From contig NZ_CP041146.1 of NCBI RefSeq assembly GCF_006494775.1, forward strand, positions 4,898,001 through 4,962,000: DNA of 64,000 nt. Reading direction: 5' to 3'. The notes under the pieces are model-generated. The model searched no databases, had not been told where the DNA came from, and saw only the letters and a program-made list of their open reading frames with translations. This document shows positions 32,075 to 41,284 of the stretch, piece by piece; positions within the stretch are counted from its first letter, which is position 1; each line of letters begins with the position of its first letter. Origin of the DNA: Nocardioides humi (lineage in GTDB: Bacteria; Actinomycetota; Actinomycetes; Propionibacteriales; Nocardioidaceae). The position numbers were made by a program, and so were the translations under genes.

Positions 32075-34014
32075 ATGTCCGTCGAGTCCGTCTTCCCCGG
32101 CTGGAGCCGCACCTGCTGTCGGTGTCCAAGCCGATCCAGTACGTCGGCGGCGAGCTCAACATGGTCTCGAAGGACTGGGACGCCGCCGAGGTCCGCTGGG
32201 TGCTGATGTACCCCGACGCCTACGAGGTCGGCCTGCCCAACCAGGGCGTGCAGATTCTCTATGAAGTGCTGAACGAGCGCGAGTGGATCCTCGCCGAGCG
32301 CACCTACGCGGTGTGGCCCGACATGGAGCAGGTGCTGCGCGAGCAGCAGATCCCGCAGTTCACCGTCGACAACCACCGCCCGGTCGGTGCCTTCGACCTG
32401 TTCGGCGTCTCGTTCTCGACCGAGCTCGGCTACACCAACCTGCTCACCGCGCTCGACCTGGCGGGCATCCCGCTGCACGCGGTCGACCGTGACGAGTCGC
32501 ACCCCGTGGTGATCGCGGGCGGGCACGCCGCGTTCAATCCCGAGCCGATCGCCGACTTCATCGACGCCGCCGTGCTCGGCGACGGCGAGGAGGTCGTGCT
32601 GCGGATCTCCGACGTCGTGCGGGAGTGGAAGGGCGAGGGGCGGCCCGGGGGACGACTGGAGCTGCTGCGTCGGCTCGCCGTCTCGGGCACGGTCTACGTG
32701 CCGCGGTTCTACGACGTGGAGTACGCCTCCTCGGGGGAGATCGCGGCCGTCGTACCCAACCACGCCGACGCTCCCGACCGGGTCCGCAAGCACACGCTCA
32801 TGGACCTCGACCAGTGGCCGTACCCGCGCAACCCGCTGGTGCCGCTCGCCGAGACCGTGCACGAGCGGTTCTCGGTGGAGATCTTCCGCGGCTGCACGCG
32901 CGGCTGCCGGTTCTGCCAGGCCGGGATGATCACCCGCCCGGTGCGGGAGCGGTCCATCGAGACCATCGGCGACATGGTCGAGAACGGCATCCGCAAGACC
33001 GGCTTCGAGGAGGTCGGGCTCCTGTCGCTGTCCTCGGCCGACCACACCGAGATCGGCGACGTAGCGACCGGCCTCGCCGACCGCTACGAGGGTTCCAACG
33101 TCTCGCTCTCCCTGCCGAGCACCCGGGTCGACGCCTTCAACATCACGCTGGCCAACGAGTTCTCCCGCAACGGCCGCCGCTCCGGCCTCACCTTCGCGCC
33201 CGAGGGCGGCAGCGAGCGGATGCGCAAGGTGATCAACAAGATGGTCACCGAGGACGACCTGATCCGCACCGTCGCCGCGGCGTACTCCCACGGCTGGCGG
33301 CAGGTGAAGCTCTACTTCATGTGCGGCCTGCCCACCGAGACCGACGAGGACGTGCTGCAGATCGCCGAGCTCGCCAAGCGCGTGATCGCCACCGGCCGCG
33401 AGGTCTCCGGCCGCAACGACATCCGCTGCACCGTCTCCATCGGAGGCTTCGTCCCCAAGCCCCACACGCCCTTCCAGTGGGCCGCGCAGCTCGACAGCGA
33501 GACGACCGACGACCGGCTGCGGCAGCTGCGCGACGTCGTCCGCGCGGACAAGAGGTTCGGCCGCGCCATCGGCTTCCGCTACCACGACGGCCAGCCCGGC
33601 ATCATCGAGGGACTGCTCTCCCGCGGCGACCGCCGCGTCGGCCGGATCATCGAGGAGGTCTGGCGCGACGGCGGCCGCTTCGACGGCTGGAGCGAGCACT
33701 TCTCCTTCCCCCGGTGGGTCGCTGCCGCCTCCGCCGCACTCGAGGGCACCGGCGTCGACCTCGACTGGTACACGCTGCGGGAGCGGGGGTACGACGAGGT
33801 GCTGCCCTGGGACCACCTCGACTCCGGCCTCGACAAGGACTGGCTGTGGGCCGACTGGGAGGACGCCCTCGCCGTCGGCTCGGGGGAGTCCGACGTCGAG
33901 GTCGAGGACTGCCGCTGGACGCCCTGCTACGACTGCGGTGTCTGTCCCGAGATGGGCACCGAGATCCAGATCGGGCCGACGGGGCAGAAGCTTCTGCCGC
34001 TCAGCGTGGTCTGA
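32075..34014 (+). CDS. B12-binding-domain radical SAM protein, TIGR03960 type (N-terminal frame break)
   Basis: The main frame runs from a GTG at 32122 (630 residues). The family normally starts MSVESVFPxLEP... and runs into KPIQYVGGELN. Here ATG 32075 gives MSVESVFP, then the frame slips at the CCCC run 32095-32098; with one added base it reads RLEPHLLSVSKPIQYVGG. A cobalamin-binding-like domain (~1-200) is followed by the radical SAM barrel with C-x3-C-x2-C (Cys codons at 32893, 32905, 32914; RGCTRGCRFCQAG) and a C-terminal extension with Cys (CRWTPCYDCGVCPEMG). The partner is usually the adjacent DUF2344 protein; here that lies 13.2 kb away at 47223. The reaction is unknown. Confidence 0.88.
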
Positions 34015-34108
34015 GGGTGGGGTGCTCTCCGTCGGGGACTGGAGCTCGTCCCGACCCTCGGAGTAGACTTCACCAAGAGCCTCCTCCCGCTGGGATGTGA
34101 GGAAGTGA

Positions 34109-34144
34109 AGCCGGGATCCCCGCCGGACGACGGGACCCGGCTTT
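34109..34144. terminator. Hairpin terminator after radical SAM gene
   Basis: AAGCCGGGATCCC (34109-34121) pairs with GGGACCCGGCTT (34133-34144), leaving one bulged A. It is followed by TTT-like sequence and lies between convergent genes. Confidence 0.6.
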
Positions 34145-34152
34145 CGCGCGTC

Positions 34153-34749
34153 TCAGGTCAGTTCGATCGTGATCTCCTCGACGCTCGCACCGAGGAGATC
34201 ACGGGGCGTCGGGTTGCGTCCCTTGCGTTTCGCGCCGACCGCGCCGGCGACGGCATCGGGTACCCAGAGCATCGGCTCGTCCAAGGGGCGAGCGAAGTCG
34301 ACGAAGGTGTCGCCTGGCAGGAGTCGTTTGCCGCGGACCGCCGCCACCATGGCAAGATCCTTCGCGTTGAGGGACTCCGTCCTGGTCTCCAGCCAGATCC
34401 GCTGGACACCGAGCCCCGCCAACTCGATGAGCAGCCGTTCCATGCATAGACGCCTCGCTCGCTCCTGCCGGCGCGAATCGACGGGGATCCCGATCACCAC
34501 GGTGTGGAGCAGGTCCTGGGCCGCGATCGCCGTCGCGATCTCGATCTGCCGTCGATCGGACTCGTCTCGCCAGTGCAGGCGCCTGGCGCTGGGCAGAAGA
34601 AGGCCACGGAGCGCCTCTCGAACCGATGGACATGTCTCGCTCGCCGTCATCGTGGCCGCGAGCAGGTAGGAGGGACGCTGGACTCCCGGGCCGCTGTGGA
34701 CGGACTCGTCCACCCACGCGTGGAGGACACCCGAGCCCGTGGCGCTCAT
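34153..34749 (-). CDS. DUF3800-like hypothetical protein
   Basis: The product is 198 residues from ATG at 34749; a GTG at 34779 would add ten residues. The N-terminal VLHAWVDESVHSG and the later MLWVPDAVAGAVGAKRKG recall the DxE and D-x-x-A motifs of DUF3800 proteins, a possible RNase H-like fold found in defence and mobile contexts. The resemblance is by eye. It opens the accessory island between the radical SAM gene and its usual partner. Codons here are a little less GC-biased than in neighbours. Function unknown. Confidence 0.6.
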   Translation of the reverse strand: MSATGSGVLHAWVDESVHSGPGVQRPSYLLAATMTASETCPSVREALRGLLLPSARRLHWRDESDRRQIEIATAIAAQDLLHTVVIGIPVDSRRQERARRLCMERLLIELAGLGVQRIWLETRTESLNAKDLAMVAAVRGKRLLPGDTFVDFARPLDEPMLWVPDAVAGAVGAKRKGRNPTPRDLLGASVEEITIELT

Positions 34750-34824
34750 GGAGCGGAGTGTTGCAACTCGGTCCGACACGATGTGCGCTCACTGCGCGAC
34801 CCGACTCGTGGACCGGAACCCTTC

Positions 34825-35489
34825 TCACGCGCCCTCCGTGCCCAGGTCGTCGCCGATGCGCCCGACGAGCTTCTTCCCGTCGCGCCGCTCGAGGTGGCAG
34901 AAGAAGTCGTCGCCCCGCTTCGGCTCGGACTCGTCCAGCGAGTCCGACTCGACGCGCACGAAGTAGTCGCCGCTCTCGATCGCCGACCGGTAGGTCGCCT
35001 CCAGGCCGGGCAGGCCCGCGCAGAACTCCGCACGCGAGACGTCGTCGAACCGGTCCGCCAGGGCGCTGTCGAACCGACCCACCCAGATCACCTCGCCGGC
35101 GTGCGGCTCAGCGCACGACGCCTTGATCGGGTCGTCGAGGAAGTCGATGTCGATGCACTGACCCACCTCGGCGTCCCGCTCCCACACGGTCCGGCTGCCC
35201 ATGACCACCGCGAACGCGAGGAACGCCACCGCCGCCACGGTCACCACGATCCCGACCACGAGACCGGTCACCGCCGCCCACCGCCCGAGCGAGCGCCCTG
35301 CCGCGTGCGGAGGATCCCCGCGACGCCGAGCCCGATCCCCACCGGCGCGGCGCAGCAGGTGAGCGAGCAGACGAGGGCGGCGATCGAGAGCCCGTCGTAC
35401 GGCGCGCGGCTGGTGCCCGGGTACGCGCCGTCGTACGGGTTGGAGCCGGGCTGGTACGGCGGGTAGTCGCCGCCGTAGGGGTTCGTCAT
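34825..35489 (-). pseudogene. Septum-formation-like membrane protein 2, frame interrupted
   Basis: ATG at 35489 begins MTNPYGGDYPPYQPG, a Pro/Tyr/Gly tail, then a membrane segment GLSIAALVCSLTCCAAPVGIG, and loses frame after RTRQGARSG. The downstream frame (to 34825) reads GRWAAVTGLVVGIVVTVAAV and the soluble domain VGQCIDIDFLDDPIKASCAEPHAGEV. One extra base in the GGG/CCC run at 35284-35286 joins them into a ~220-residue protein parallel to the intact paralogue next door (35500-36231). The soluble part resembles the septum_form family. Confidence 0.7.
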
Positions 35490-35499
35490 CGGCGCTCGG

Positions 35500-36231
35500 T
35501 CAGAGGAGCGGCTCGGTCAGCTCGTCGTCCGGCTCGACGTAGCAGACCAGGTGATCGCCGACGGAGACGTCCTTCGGGTCCTCGATGACCGCCTTGATGT
35601 CGGTGAGGTGCTCGGCGAGCTTGGCGAGGTCGTCGGGCGCGATGACGGTGGCGCAGTAGGACACCATGCCCTCCTCGATGTCGTCGAGGTTGTCGTCGGT
35701 GACCTCCTCGACGCCGACGATCTCGGCGTCGTGCTCCTCGGTGCACTCCTTCTTGCGCAGGAGCACCTTGCCGTCGTCCTCGTCGACGTCGACGCACTGG
35801 CCGACCTCGGCGCTGCTGGGAGTGACGATCGTGTTGCCGAAGAACACCGCCGCCGCGACGAAGCCGCCGCTGACCAGGGACATCAGGATGCCGATCACGA
35901 TGCCGGCGACGGCCAGGCCGCGGCCCTTGCGCTGGCCGCCCTTGGTGCGGGAGAGGCCGACGAAGCCGAGGACGACGCCCACCGGCGCGAGGCAGCACAG
36001 CAGGCTGGTGACGAGCGCCGCGATCGAGATGCCGTCGGTCTTCGGCGGCAGCTCGCCGGAGCCGCCCGGGAAGCCGCCGGGGCCGCCGTACCCGCCGCCG
36101 GGGCCGCCGGGGCCGCCGGGGCCGCCGGGGCCGCCGGGGCCGCCGTACGGCGCGGGCTGGCCGTAGGGGCTCTGTCCGCCGGGCTGCTGGCCGTAGGGGT
36201 TCTGGGGCGGGTTGCCGTAGGGGTCGCTCAC
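35500..36231 (-). CDS. Septum-formation-like membrane protein 1 (DUF4190 plus Cys-pair domain)
   Basis: The product is 243 residues from GTG at 36231 (VSDPYGNPPQNPYG), chosen because TAGGGT lies 7 nt upstream. A cytoplasmic Gly/Pro/Tyr tail contains a GGP repeat. Two membrane segments follow (~residues 68-92 and ~105-130; the DUF4190-like GISIAALVTSLLCCLAPVGV, then LAVAGIVIGILMSLVSGGF). An exported domain has VGQCVDVDED, KECTEEHDAEIVGV and HLVCYVEPDD, whose Cys probably form disulfides. It resembles the septum_form proteins of actinobacteria. The 11-bp gap to the next gene and shared layout suggest a tandem duplication. Confidence 0.8.
   Translation of the reverse strand: MSDPYGNPPQNPYGQQPGGQSPYGQPAPYGGPGGPGGPGGPGGPGGGYGGPGGFPGGSGELPPKTDGISIAALVTSLLCCLAPVGVVLGFVGLSRTKGGQRKGRGLAVAGIVIGILMSLVSGGFVAAAVFFGNTIVTPSSAEVGQCVDVDEDDGKVLLRKKECTEEHDAEIVGVEEVTDDNLDDIEEGMVSYCATVIAPDDLAKLAEHLTDIKAVIEDPKDVSVGDHLVCYVEPDDELTEPLL
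36085..36146. repeat. Short in-gene repeat coding Gly-Gly-Pro
   Basis: Tandem GGGCCGCCG units encode the GGPGGPGGP stretch of the septum-formation-like protein 1. Copy number is likely to vary. Confidence 0.75.
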
Positions 36232-36238
36232 GCGGGAC

Positions 36239-36244
36239 ACCCTA
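36239..36244 (-). promoter_or_regulatory. -10 box TAGGGT for septum-formation-like pair
   Basis: It lies 7 nt before GTG 36231 on the minus strand; leaderless. Confidence 0.5.
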
Positions 36245-36331
36245 GGCGAAGCGCCGCCCCCGGACAGGCAACTCGGTCCAAGCCGGCTGGGAGTCCGCTG
36301 GGGCCCGGCTGGGGGCGGGTCGTGTGCTCAC

Positions 36332-36337
36332 TAGACT
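36332..36337 (+). promoter_or_regulatory. -10 box TAGACT for L-2-hydroxyglutarate oxidase gene
   Basis: It lies 7 nt before ATG 36345; leaderless. It decides between this start and an earlier in-frame one at 36324. Confidence 0.55.
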
Positions 36338-36344
36338 CCTCGGC

Positions 36345-37805
36345 ATGCCCGATCCCTCCCGTCACGACTACGTGGTGGTCGGCGGTGGGATCGTCGGCGC
36401 CGCGACCGCCCGCGCCCTGACCCTGCGCTTCCCCGGCAAGCGGGTGCTGCTGCTCGACAAGGAGCCCGGCTTCGGCCGCCACCAGACGGGACACAACTCC
36501 GGCGTCATCCACTCCGGGATCTACTACGCGCCCGGGAGCCTGAAGGCCGAGCTGTGCCGGGCCGGTGCGGCGGCGACCGAGCGCTTCGCGGAGGAGCACG
36601 GCATCCCGTGGCAGCGGATCGGGAAGCTGCTCGTGGCGACGACGCCGGCCGAGGTCGCGGGCATGCACGCGCTCGCCGAGCGCGCGGAGGTCAACCGGAT
36701 CCCCGCGACCCTGCTCACCGCCGCGGAGCTGCGCGAGCGGGAGCCGCACATCGCCGGCCTGGGAGCGCTGCACCTGACCTCGACCGGCATCACCGACTAC
36801 GGCCGGATCAACGTCGCGCTGGCCGGCCTGGTCGAGCAGGCCGGCGGCACCCTGATGACCGGCACCGCCGTCACCGGCGTCCGCGAGACCGGGAGCGAGG
36901 TCGTCCTCGCGACGACCTCCGGCGACGTCGTCGCGGACTACGTCGTCTACTGCGCCGGGATCCAGGCCGACCGGGTCGCCGCGATGGCCGGCGTGGACGT
37001 CGACTTCGCGATGATCCCGTTCCGCGGCGAGTACTACGACGTCCGCCCCGAGCGCGCCGACCTCGCCCGCACCCTGATCTACCCGATCCCCGACCCGGAG
37101 CTCCCGTTCCTCGGCGTCCACCTCACGCCGACCGTCGACGGCGGCCTCAACGTCGGGCCCAACGCCGTGCTCGGCCTGGCACGGGAGGGCTACCCGAAGT
37201 TCTCCTTCGACCGTCGCGACGCCCTCGACATCGCCCGGTTCCCGGGGATCTGGCAGGTCGCCCGCAGCAACGTGCGCACCGGCGCCCGCGAGCTGTGGAA
37301 CTCGCTCTCGAAGCGCGGCTACCTCAAGCTCTGCCAGAAGTACTGCCCCGAGCTGCGGCTCGAGGACCTCACCCCGCGCGAGGCCGGCATCCGCGCGCAG
37401 GCGGTGATGCGTGACGGCTCGTTCGTCCACGACTTCCTGCTCCGGGAGACCCCGCGTGGTCTGCACGTCGTGAACGCGCCGTCGCCGGCGGCGACGTCCG
37501 CCCTGCCGATCGCGGACGAGATCGTCCGGCGCGTCGCACTGGCGCAGGGGCCTGACCGGGTGCGATCGACCGATGGGTGCGCGGCGGCGCCCAGGAGACG
37601 CGGCACCGGGCTGTCGGCGTCCGGCGACGCGGTGTGGATGGTCAGCGGCGTCGGGGTGGACGACCTGAGGCTCACCGCGCTCGCTTCCCCAGCCCTGAGC
37701 CGAGCCTGCTTCAGGCCTCGTCGTCCCCGATGCCCGGGTCGTGGTGGATGGGTCCGTTCCGGCGCCGCTCGTAGACCCCGACGGCCGCGGCACCGGCCGC
37801 GGTGA
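36345..37805 (+). CDS. lhgO: L-2-hydroxyglutarate oxidase, C-terminus probably overextended
   Basis: The product begins MPDPSRHDYVVVGGGIVGAA, an FAD-binding GxGxxG fold. Family motifs include TGHNSGVIHSGIYY, GRINVALAGLVEQAGG and MRDGSFVHDFLL. It oxidises L-2-hydroxyglutarate to 2-oxoglutarate with electrons passed to the membrane. The family usually ends shortly after a VNAPSPAATSALPIADEIV motif. Here the frame continues ~85 residues of Arg/Pro-rich low-quality sequence and overlaps the convergent gene by 95 bp. One extra G in the GGGG at 37549-37552 would give an immediate TGA. The natural end is therefore probably near 37555. Confidence 0.88.
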   Translation: MPDPSRHDYVVVGGGIVGAATARALTLRFPGKRVLLLDKEPGFGRHQTGHNSGVIHSGIYYAPGSLKAELCRAGAAATERFAEEHGIPWQRIGKLLVATTPAEVAGMHALAERAEVNRIPATLLTAAELREREPHIAGLGALHLTSTGITDYGRINVALAGLVEQAGGTLMTGTAVTGVRETGSEVVLATTSGDVVADYVVYCAGIQADRVAAMAGVDVDFAMIPFRGEYYDVRPERADLARTLIYPIPDPELPFLGVHLTPTVDGGLNVGPNAVLGLAREGYPKFSFDRRDALDIARFPGIWQVARSNVRTGARELWNSLSKRGYLKLCQKYCPELRLEDLTPREAGIRAQAVMRDGSFVHDFLLRETPRGLHVVNAPSPAATSALPIADEIVRRVALAQGPDRVRSTDGCAAAPRRRGTGLSASGDAVWMVSGVGVDDLRLTALASPALSRACFRPRRPRCPGRGGWVRSGAARRPRRPRHRPR

Positions 37806-38727
37806 CGATGTCCGCCGCGGTCAGCAGCACGCGGGACACGGCGGCCAGCGCGATCGCCGTACCGGTGCCGACGTGGGGGGCCAGCGCGGTGACGATGACC
37901 AGCTCGCGCACGCCCGCGCCGGAGGGCAGGACGAAGAAGAACAGCCCCGAGATCATGGCCACGGCCATGGTGCCGACGCAGGTGAGCAGGAGACCGGCGC
38001 CGTTGGCGCCCACGCCGTCGGCGAGCAGCCACAGGTGGGCGCCGAAGAACACGTACGACGCCACGGCGGCCGCCAGCGACAGCGCGACGGCGCGCCCCCG
38101 CACGGGGTGGTCGCGTTGCGGGCGCCGGAGCAGCGCGAAGCCGAGACCCACCAGCCGGTCGAGGATCCGCGGGTGGAGGCACACCAGCCCCACGGGCAGC
38201 AGCAGGTAGAGCCACTGCAGGGGCGCGAGCGACGCGTCGTTCTCGATCAGCGACGGGATGACCAGTGCGCCGGTGAGCAGTGCCGCCACGACCGCGACGG
38301 CGAGGGAGAAGACGGTCGCGGTGAAGATCCGGGCGCGCGCGAGGCCGGCCCGCCGGCCCAGCTCCATCTGGAGCACGTACGCCCACACCGATCCGGGGAG
38401 GTACTTGCCGAGCTGCCCGACGAGGAAGATCTGGGCGCCGCGGGCGGCGCCGATCGGCTCGCCGATCTCGTCGACGAGGAACTGCCAGCTCAGCGTCGAG
38501 CAGGCGATCGCGATGGGGAGCGCCACGAACGCCGGCAGCAGCGTCGTCCACGACATCGCGCCGATCGTGTCCCGGACCTCGGTCCAGTGCGCGTTGATCG
38601 TCCAGAACGCCGCCGCGACCACGGCCAGCACCAGCGCGATCCGGCCCCAGTGGACGAGCCGCCCCCGCAGCGTCGCGGCAGGAGCGGGCGACGTCGCCGT
38701 GGTCGGCATCTCGTCGTACGTGGACAT
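37711..38727 (-). CDS. Flippase-like membrane protein (lysylphosphatidylglycerol synthase TM family)
   Basis: The product is 338 residues from ATG at 38727 (MSTYDEMPTTATSP), with CGGAGA upstream. It has about eight hydrophobic helices of the LPG_synthase_TM (UPF0104/AglD-like) type: FLVGQLGKYLPGSVWAYVLQMELGRRAGLARAR is the hallmark, with GLFFFVLPSGAGVRELVIVTAL near the end. Members sit in glycan and isoprenoid-lipid clusters, and several are proposed to move lipid-linked sugars. It borders the surface-glycan cluster, divergent from the sugar dehydrogenase, so a transport role in that pathway is a fair guess. Confidence 0.82.
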   Translation of the reverse strand: MSTYDEMPTTATSPAPAATLRGRLVHWGRIALVLAVVAAAFWTINAHWTEVRDTIGAMSWTTLLPAFVALPIAIACSTLSWQFLVDEIGEPIGAARGAQIFLVGQLGKYLPGSVWAYVLQMELGRRAGLARARIFTATVFSLAVAVVAALLTGALVIPSLIENDASLAPLQWLYLLLPVGLVCLHPRILDRLVGLGFALLRRPQRDHPVRGRAVALSLAAAVASYVFFGAHLWLLADGVGANGAGLLLTCVGTMAVAMISGLFFFVLPSGAGVRELVIVTALAPHVGTGTAIALAAVSRVLLTAADIVTAAGAAAVGVYERRRNGPIHHDPGIGDDEA

Positions 38728-38868
38728 CGTGATCTCCGGTCGGGAGGGGTCGAGGCAGGGCGCGAACGCTCCATCCTGCCTCACGACGGGCGCGATCCGT
38801 GGATCCTGGACGACGGTGTGCCTCGGGTACAGTTCCCGCGTCCTGACGTCCAGTGCTAGGTCTGCCGC

Positions 38869-39828
38869 ATGTCTGCACCGCTCCGTGTCGCCCTCATCGG
38901 TTCCGGGTCGATGGGTCGCAACCACGCCCGGGTCATCGCCACCGGCGAGCGGACCGATCTCGCGGTCGTGGTCGATCCGGACGAGGCCAACGGCCGCGCG
39001 GTCGCCGAGCTGCACGGGACCTCGTGGGCGCCCTCGCTCGACGGCCTGAGCGGCGTCGACGCCGCGGTGATCGCCGCGCCGACCGAGCACCACTTCGACC
39101 TCGCCGGCGATGTCATCGGCCGCGGCCTGCCGCTCCTGGTGGAGAAGCCGCTGTGCCCCTCGCTCGCGCAGACCCGGGAGCTCGTCGAGGCCTCGGCACG
39201 AGCCGGCACCCCGCTGATGTGCGGCCTGCTGGAGCGGTTCAACCCGGCGGTGATGGTGGCCATGCGGATGGTGGAGGCGCCGCTCTACGTCCGTGCGACC
39301 CGTCACTCGCCGTACGCACCGCGGATCAAGACCGGTGTCGCGTGGGACCTGCTCGTCCACGACGTCGACCTGGTCGTGCGGGTCTTCGGCGGCGACCACC
39401 CCGACAAATTCGATGTGGAGGTCGGGCAGTACCACCCCCAGTCGGTGCCGGGCGCGGAGGACATCGTGGAGGCGTCGCTGCGCTTCTCCGGCGGCGGCAT
39501 CGCGTCGGTGTCGGCCAGCCGGATGGGGCAGACCAAGGTCCGCACCATGGTGATCCAGGAGCTCGACCGGATGATCGAGGTCGACCTGCTGCGCCGCGGC
39601 CTGACCAGCTACCGCCACGCCACCGTCGCCGAGGACGAGGGGATGAGCGGGTTCCGTCAGTTCACCGAGATGGAGATCCCCGACATCGCCGGCGTCGAGC
39701 CGCTCGTCGGGCAGCTCAACCACTTCGTCGACCTCGTCGCCGGCAAGGTCGACGTCGACGTGGAGCGCGACTCGATCCTGCCCGCCCACCGGGTGGTCGA
39801 CGAGGTCCTGGCCCTGCGCTCCGCCTAG
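38869..39828 (+). CDS. Gfo/Idh/MocA sugar dehydrogenase (GnnA-like candidate)
   Basis: The product is 319 residues. A Rossmann fold starts RVALIGSGSMGRNHARVI. The EKPL motif at 92-95 carries the catalytic Lys, and GVAWDLLVHDVDLVVRVFG holds the catalytic His/Asp. This NAD(P)-dependent oxidoreductase acts on sugar rings. In form it resembles dehydrogenases that oxidise UDP-GlcNAc at C3 before transamination. It is the only plus-strand gene of the glycan cluster. It converges with the hexapeptide acyltransferase, sharing 4 bp. TAGGTC lies 6 nt before its ATG. The substrate assignment is inferred from the neighbouring DegT and LpxA-like genes. Confidence 0.85.
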   Translation: MSAPLRVALIGSGSMGRNHARVIATGERTDLAVVVDPDEANGRAVAELHGTSWAPSLDGLSGVDAAVIAAPTEHHFDLAGDVIGRGLPLLVEKPLCPSLAQTRELVEASARAGTPLMCGLLERFNPAVMVAMRMVEAPLYVRATRHSPYAPRIKTGVAWDLLVHDVDLVVRVFGGDHPDKFDVEVGQYHPQSVPGAEDIVEASLRFSGGGIASVSASRMGQTKVRTMVIQELDRMIEVDLLRRGLTSYRHATVAEDEGMSGFRQFTEMEIPDIAGVEPLVGQLNHFVDLVAGKVDVDVERDSILPAHRVVDEVLALRSA

Positions 39829-40277
39829 TCCGCCGGGTCCGCCTCGTCCGGGGTGACGAACGCCGGCCGCGTCGGGTCGCTCAGGTCGACGCTCGCCACC
39901 GCACGTGCCGGTACGCCGGTCACCACCGTGCGCGCCGGGACGTCGGCGGTCACGACGGCGCCGGCGCCGATCACGGCCTCGTCCCCGATCACGACACCCA
40001 TGTTGACGACCGCGCCGGCGCCGATGAAGACCCGGTCGCCGATGCGGACCGGAGCCCGCTCCACCTCGGTGAACCGGCGCCCGCTCACGCACCGCTTCGC
40101 CGAGGAGTGCGTGTAGATCTGCACCCCCGACGAGATGTCGCAGCCGCTGCCGATCACCAGGCCGCCCGACCCGTCGATGACGGTGAAGGCGCCGATCCAG
40201 GTGCCCTCGCCGATCTCCGGCTCGCCCACGATCCAGGCGTGCTCGTGATATGGGTTCGGGGGCAGCGAGCCGGTCAC
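39825..40277 (-). CDS. Left-handed beta-helix acyltransferase
   Basis: The product is 150 residues built of hexapeptide repeats (IGEGTWIGAFTVIDG; IGDRVFIGAGAVVNMGVVIGDEAVIGAGAVVTADVPARTVVTGVPAR). Candidate catalytic His lies in QIYTHSSAKR. Such enzymes O- or N-acetylate sugars with acetyl-CoA. It starts 8 bp after the epimerase stop, in the same operon. Its small size suggests a decoration step on the glycan. The acceptor is unknown. Confidence 0.85.
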   Translation of the reverse strand: MTGSLPPNPYHEHAWIVGEPEIGEGTWIGAFTVIDGSGGLVIGSGCDISSGVQIYTHSSAKRCVSGRRFTEVERAPVRIGDRVFIGAGAVVNMGVVIGDEAVIGAGAVVTADVPARTVVTGVPARAVASVDLSDPTRPAFVTPDEADPAD

Positions 40278-40285
40278 GGCAGCGC

Positions 40286-41209
40286 TCAGTCGGCGTTGAC
40301 GAGGTCGGTCATGCCCTTGCGGACCTCGATGCTGGCCTCGAAGCCGAGCACCTCCTTGGCCCGCTGGACGTCGGCCGCGCGGCGGCTCACCAGCACGTCG
40401 CGGGGGTTGAAGATCGGCGCGACGTCGGCGCCGACCGCGTTGATGAGGATCTCGGCGAGGTCCTTGATCGAGGTGTCGATGCCGGTGCCGACGTTGACCG
40501 GGACGTTGTCCTGCTCGCAGTCGAGGGCGAGCGCGATCGAGCGGGCGATGTCGTGGACGTGGATGAAGTCCATGGACTGCTCGCCCTTGCCGTCGATGAC
40601 CGGGGGCTCGCCGTTCTTGAGCCGGTTGACGAAGTGGTTGATGACCGAGGTGTAGTAGGCGGTCGTCTTCTGGCCCGGTCCGTAGACGTTGAAGAACCGC
40701 AGCGCGATCCAGGACAGGCCGCTGCGCCGCTGGTAGAAGCCCAGCAGGTCCTCGCCGGCCCGCTTGGAGATGCAGTACGGCGTCTGCGGGTCGAGCCGGT
40801 CGTCCTCGTGCATCGGCAGCCGCTCCGGGTCGCCGTAGACCGACGCGGACGAGCAGTAGACCAGTCGCTGCACGCCGTGGTCCGCCGCGGCGGCGAACAC
40901 GTTGTGGTTGCCGATCATGTTGATGTCCATCGACTCGTAGGGGTCGGACTGGCTCTTGTTGATCGACACCGCCGCGGCGTGGATGACCTTGCTGCAGCCC
41001 TTCATCGCGGCGTGCACGGCACCGCCGTACCGCACGTCCTGGTCGATGAGCTCGACGTCGTCACCGAACGCCGCCACGGCGTCGCGGTCGCCACGGAACA
41101 TGTTGTCGAAGATCCGGACCTTGTAGCCCTTCTCCAGCAGCATGGGGACGACGTGCAGGCCGATGAAGCCGGCGCCTCCGGTGAAGAAGACGGTCTCAGC
41201 TGAAGTCAT
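40286..41209 (-). CDS. NAD-dependent sugar epimerase/dehydratase
   Basis: The product is 307 residues from ATG at 41209, with GAGGAG upstream. It is an extended SDR with NAD motif TGGAGFIG near the start, SSASVYG, and the Y-x3-K pair in TPYCISKRAGED. RFFNVYGPGQ and MDFIHVHDIA are typical of UDP-glucose/GlcNAc 4-epimerase-like enzymes. It modifies an NDP-sugar in the cytoplasm. It lies between the GT4 and acyltransferase genes of the operon. Confidence 0.9.
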   Translation of the reverse strand: MTSAETVFFTGGAGFIGLHVVPMLLEKGYKVRIFDNMFRGDRDAVAAFGDDVELIDQDVRYGGAVHAAMKGCSKVIHAAAVSINKSQSDPYESMDINMIGNHNVFAAAADHGVQRLVYCSSASVYGDPERLPMHEDDRLDPQTPYCISKRAGEDLLGFYQRRSGLSWIALRFFNVYGPGQKTTAYYTSVINHFVNRLKNGEPPVIDGKGEQSMDFIHVHDIARSIALALDCEQDNVPVNVGTGIDTSIKDLAEILINAVGADVAPIFNPRDVLVSRRAADVQRAKEVLGFEASIEVRKGMTDLVNAD

Positions 41210-41284
41210 GGTCGGTGGGGCTCCTCTGGGCGGTTCGGGTCGGGTGGGCTCGGCGGCCGGGCCTCCGGCAGGCTACCAATGCGG

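Noticed and set aside
29992..33816. A 1274-residue minus-strand open frame
   Set aside because: Only its last 298 codons are a real lipoprotein gene. The rest is antisense to the radical SAM gene and shadow to the antiporter.
37555..37710. A separate small gene after lhgO
   Set aside because: The sequence is Arg/Gly/Pro-rich in all frames with no ribosome-binding site. It is best read as an intergenic stretch or lhgO overrun.
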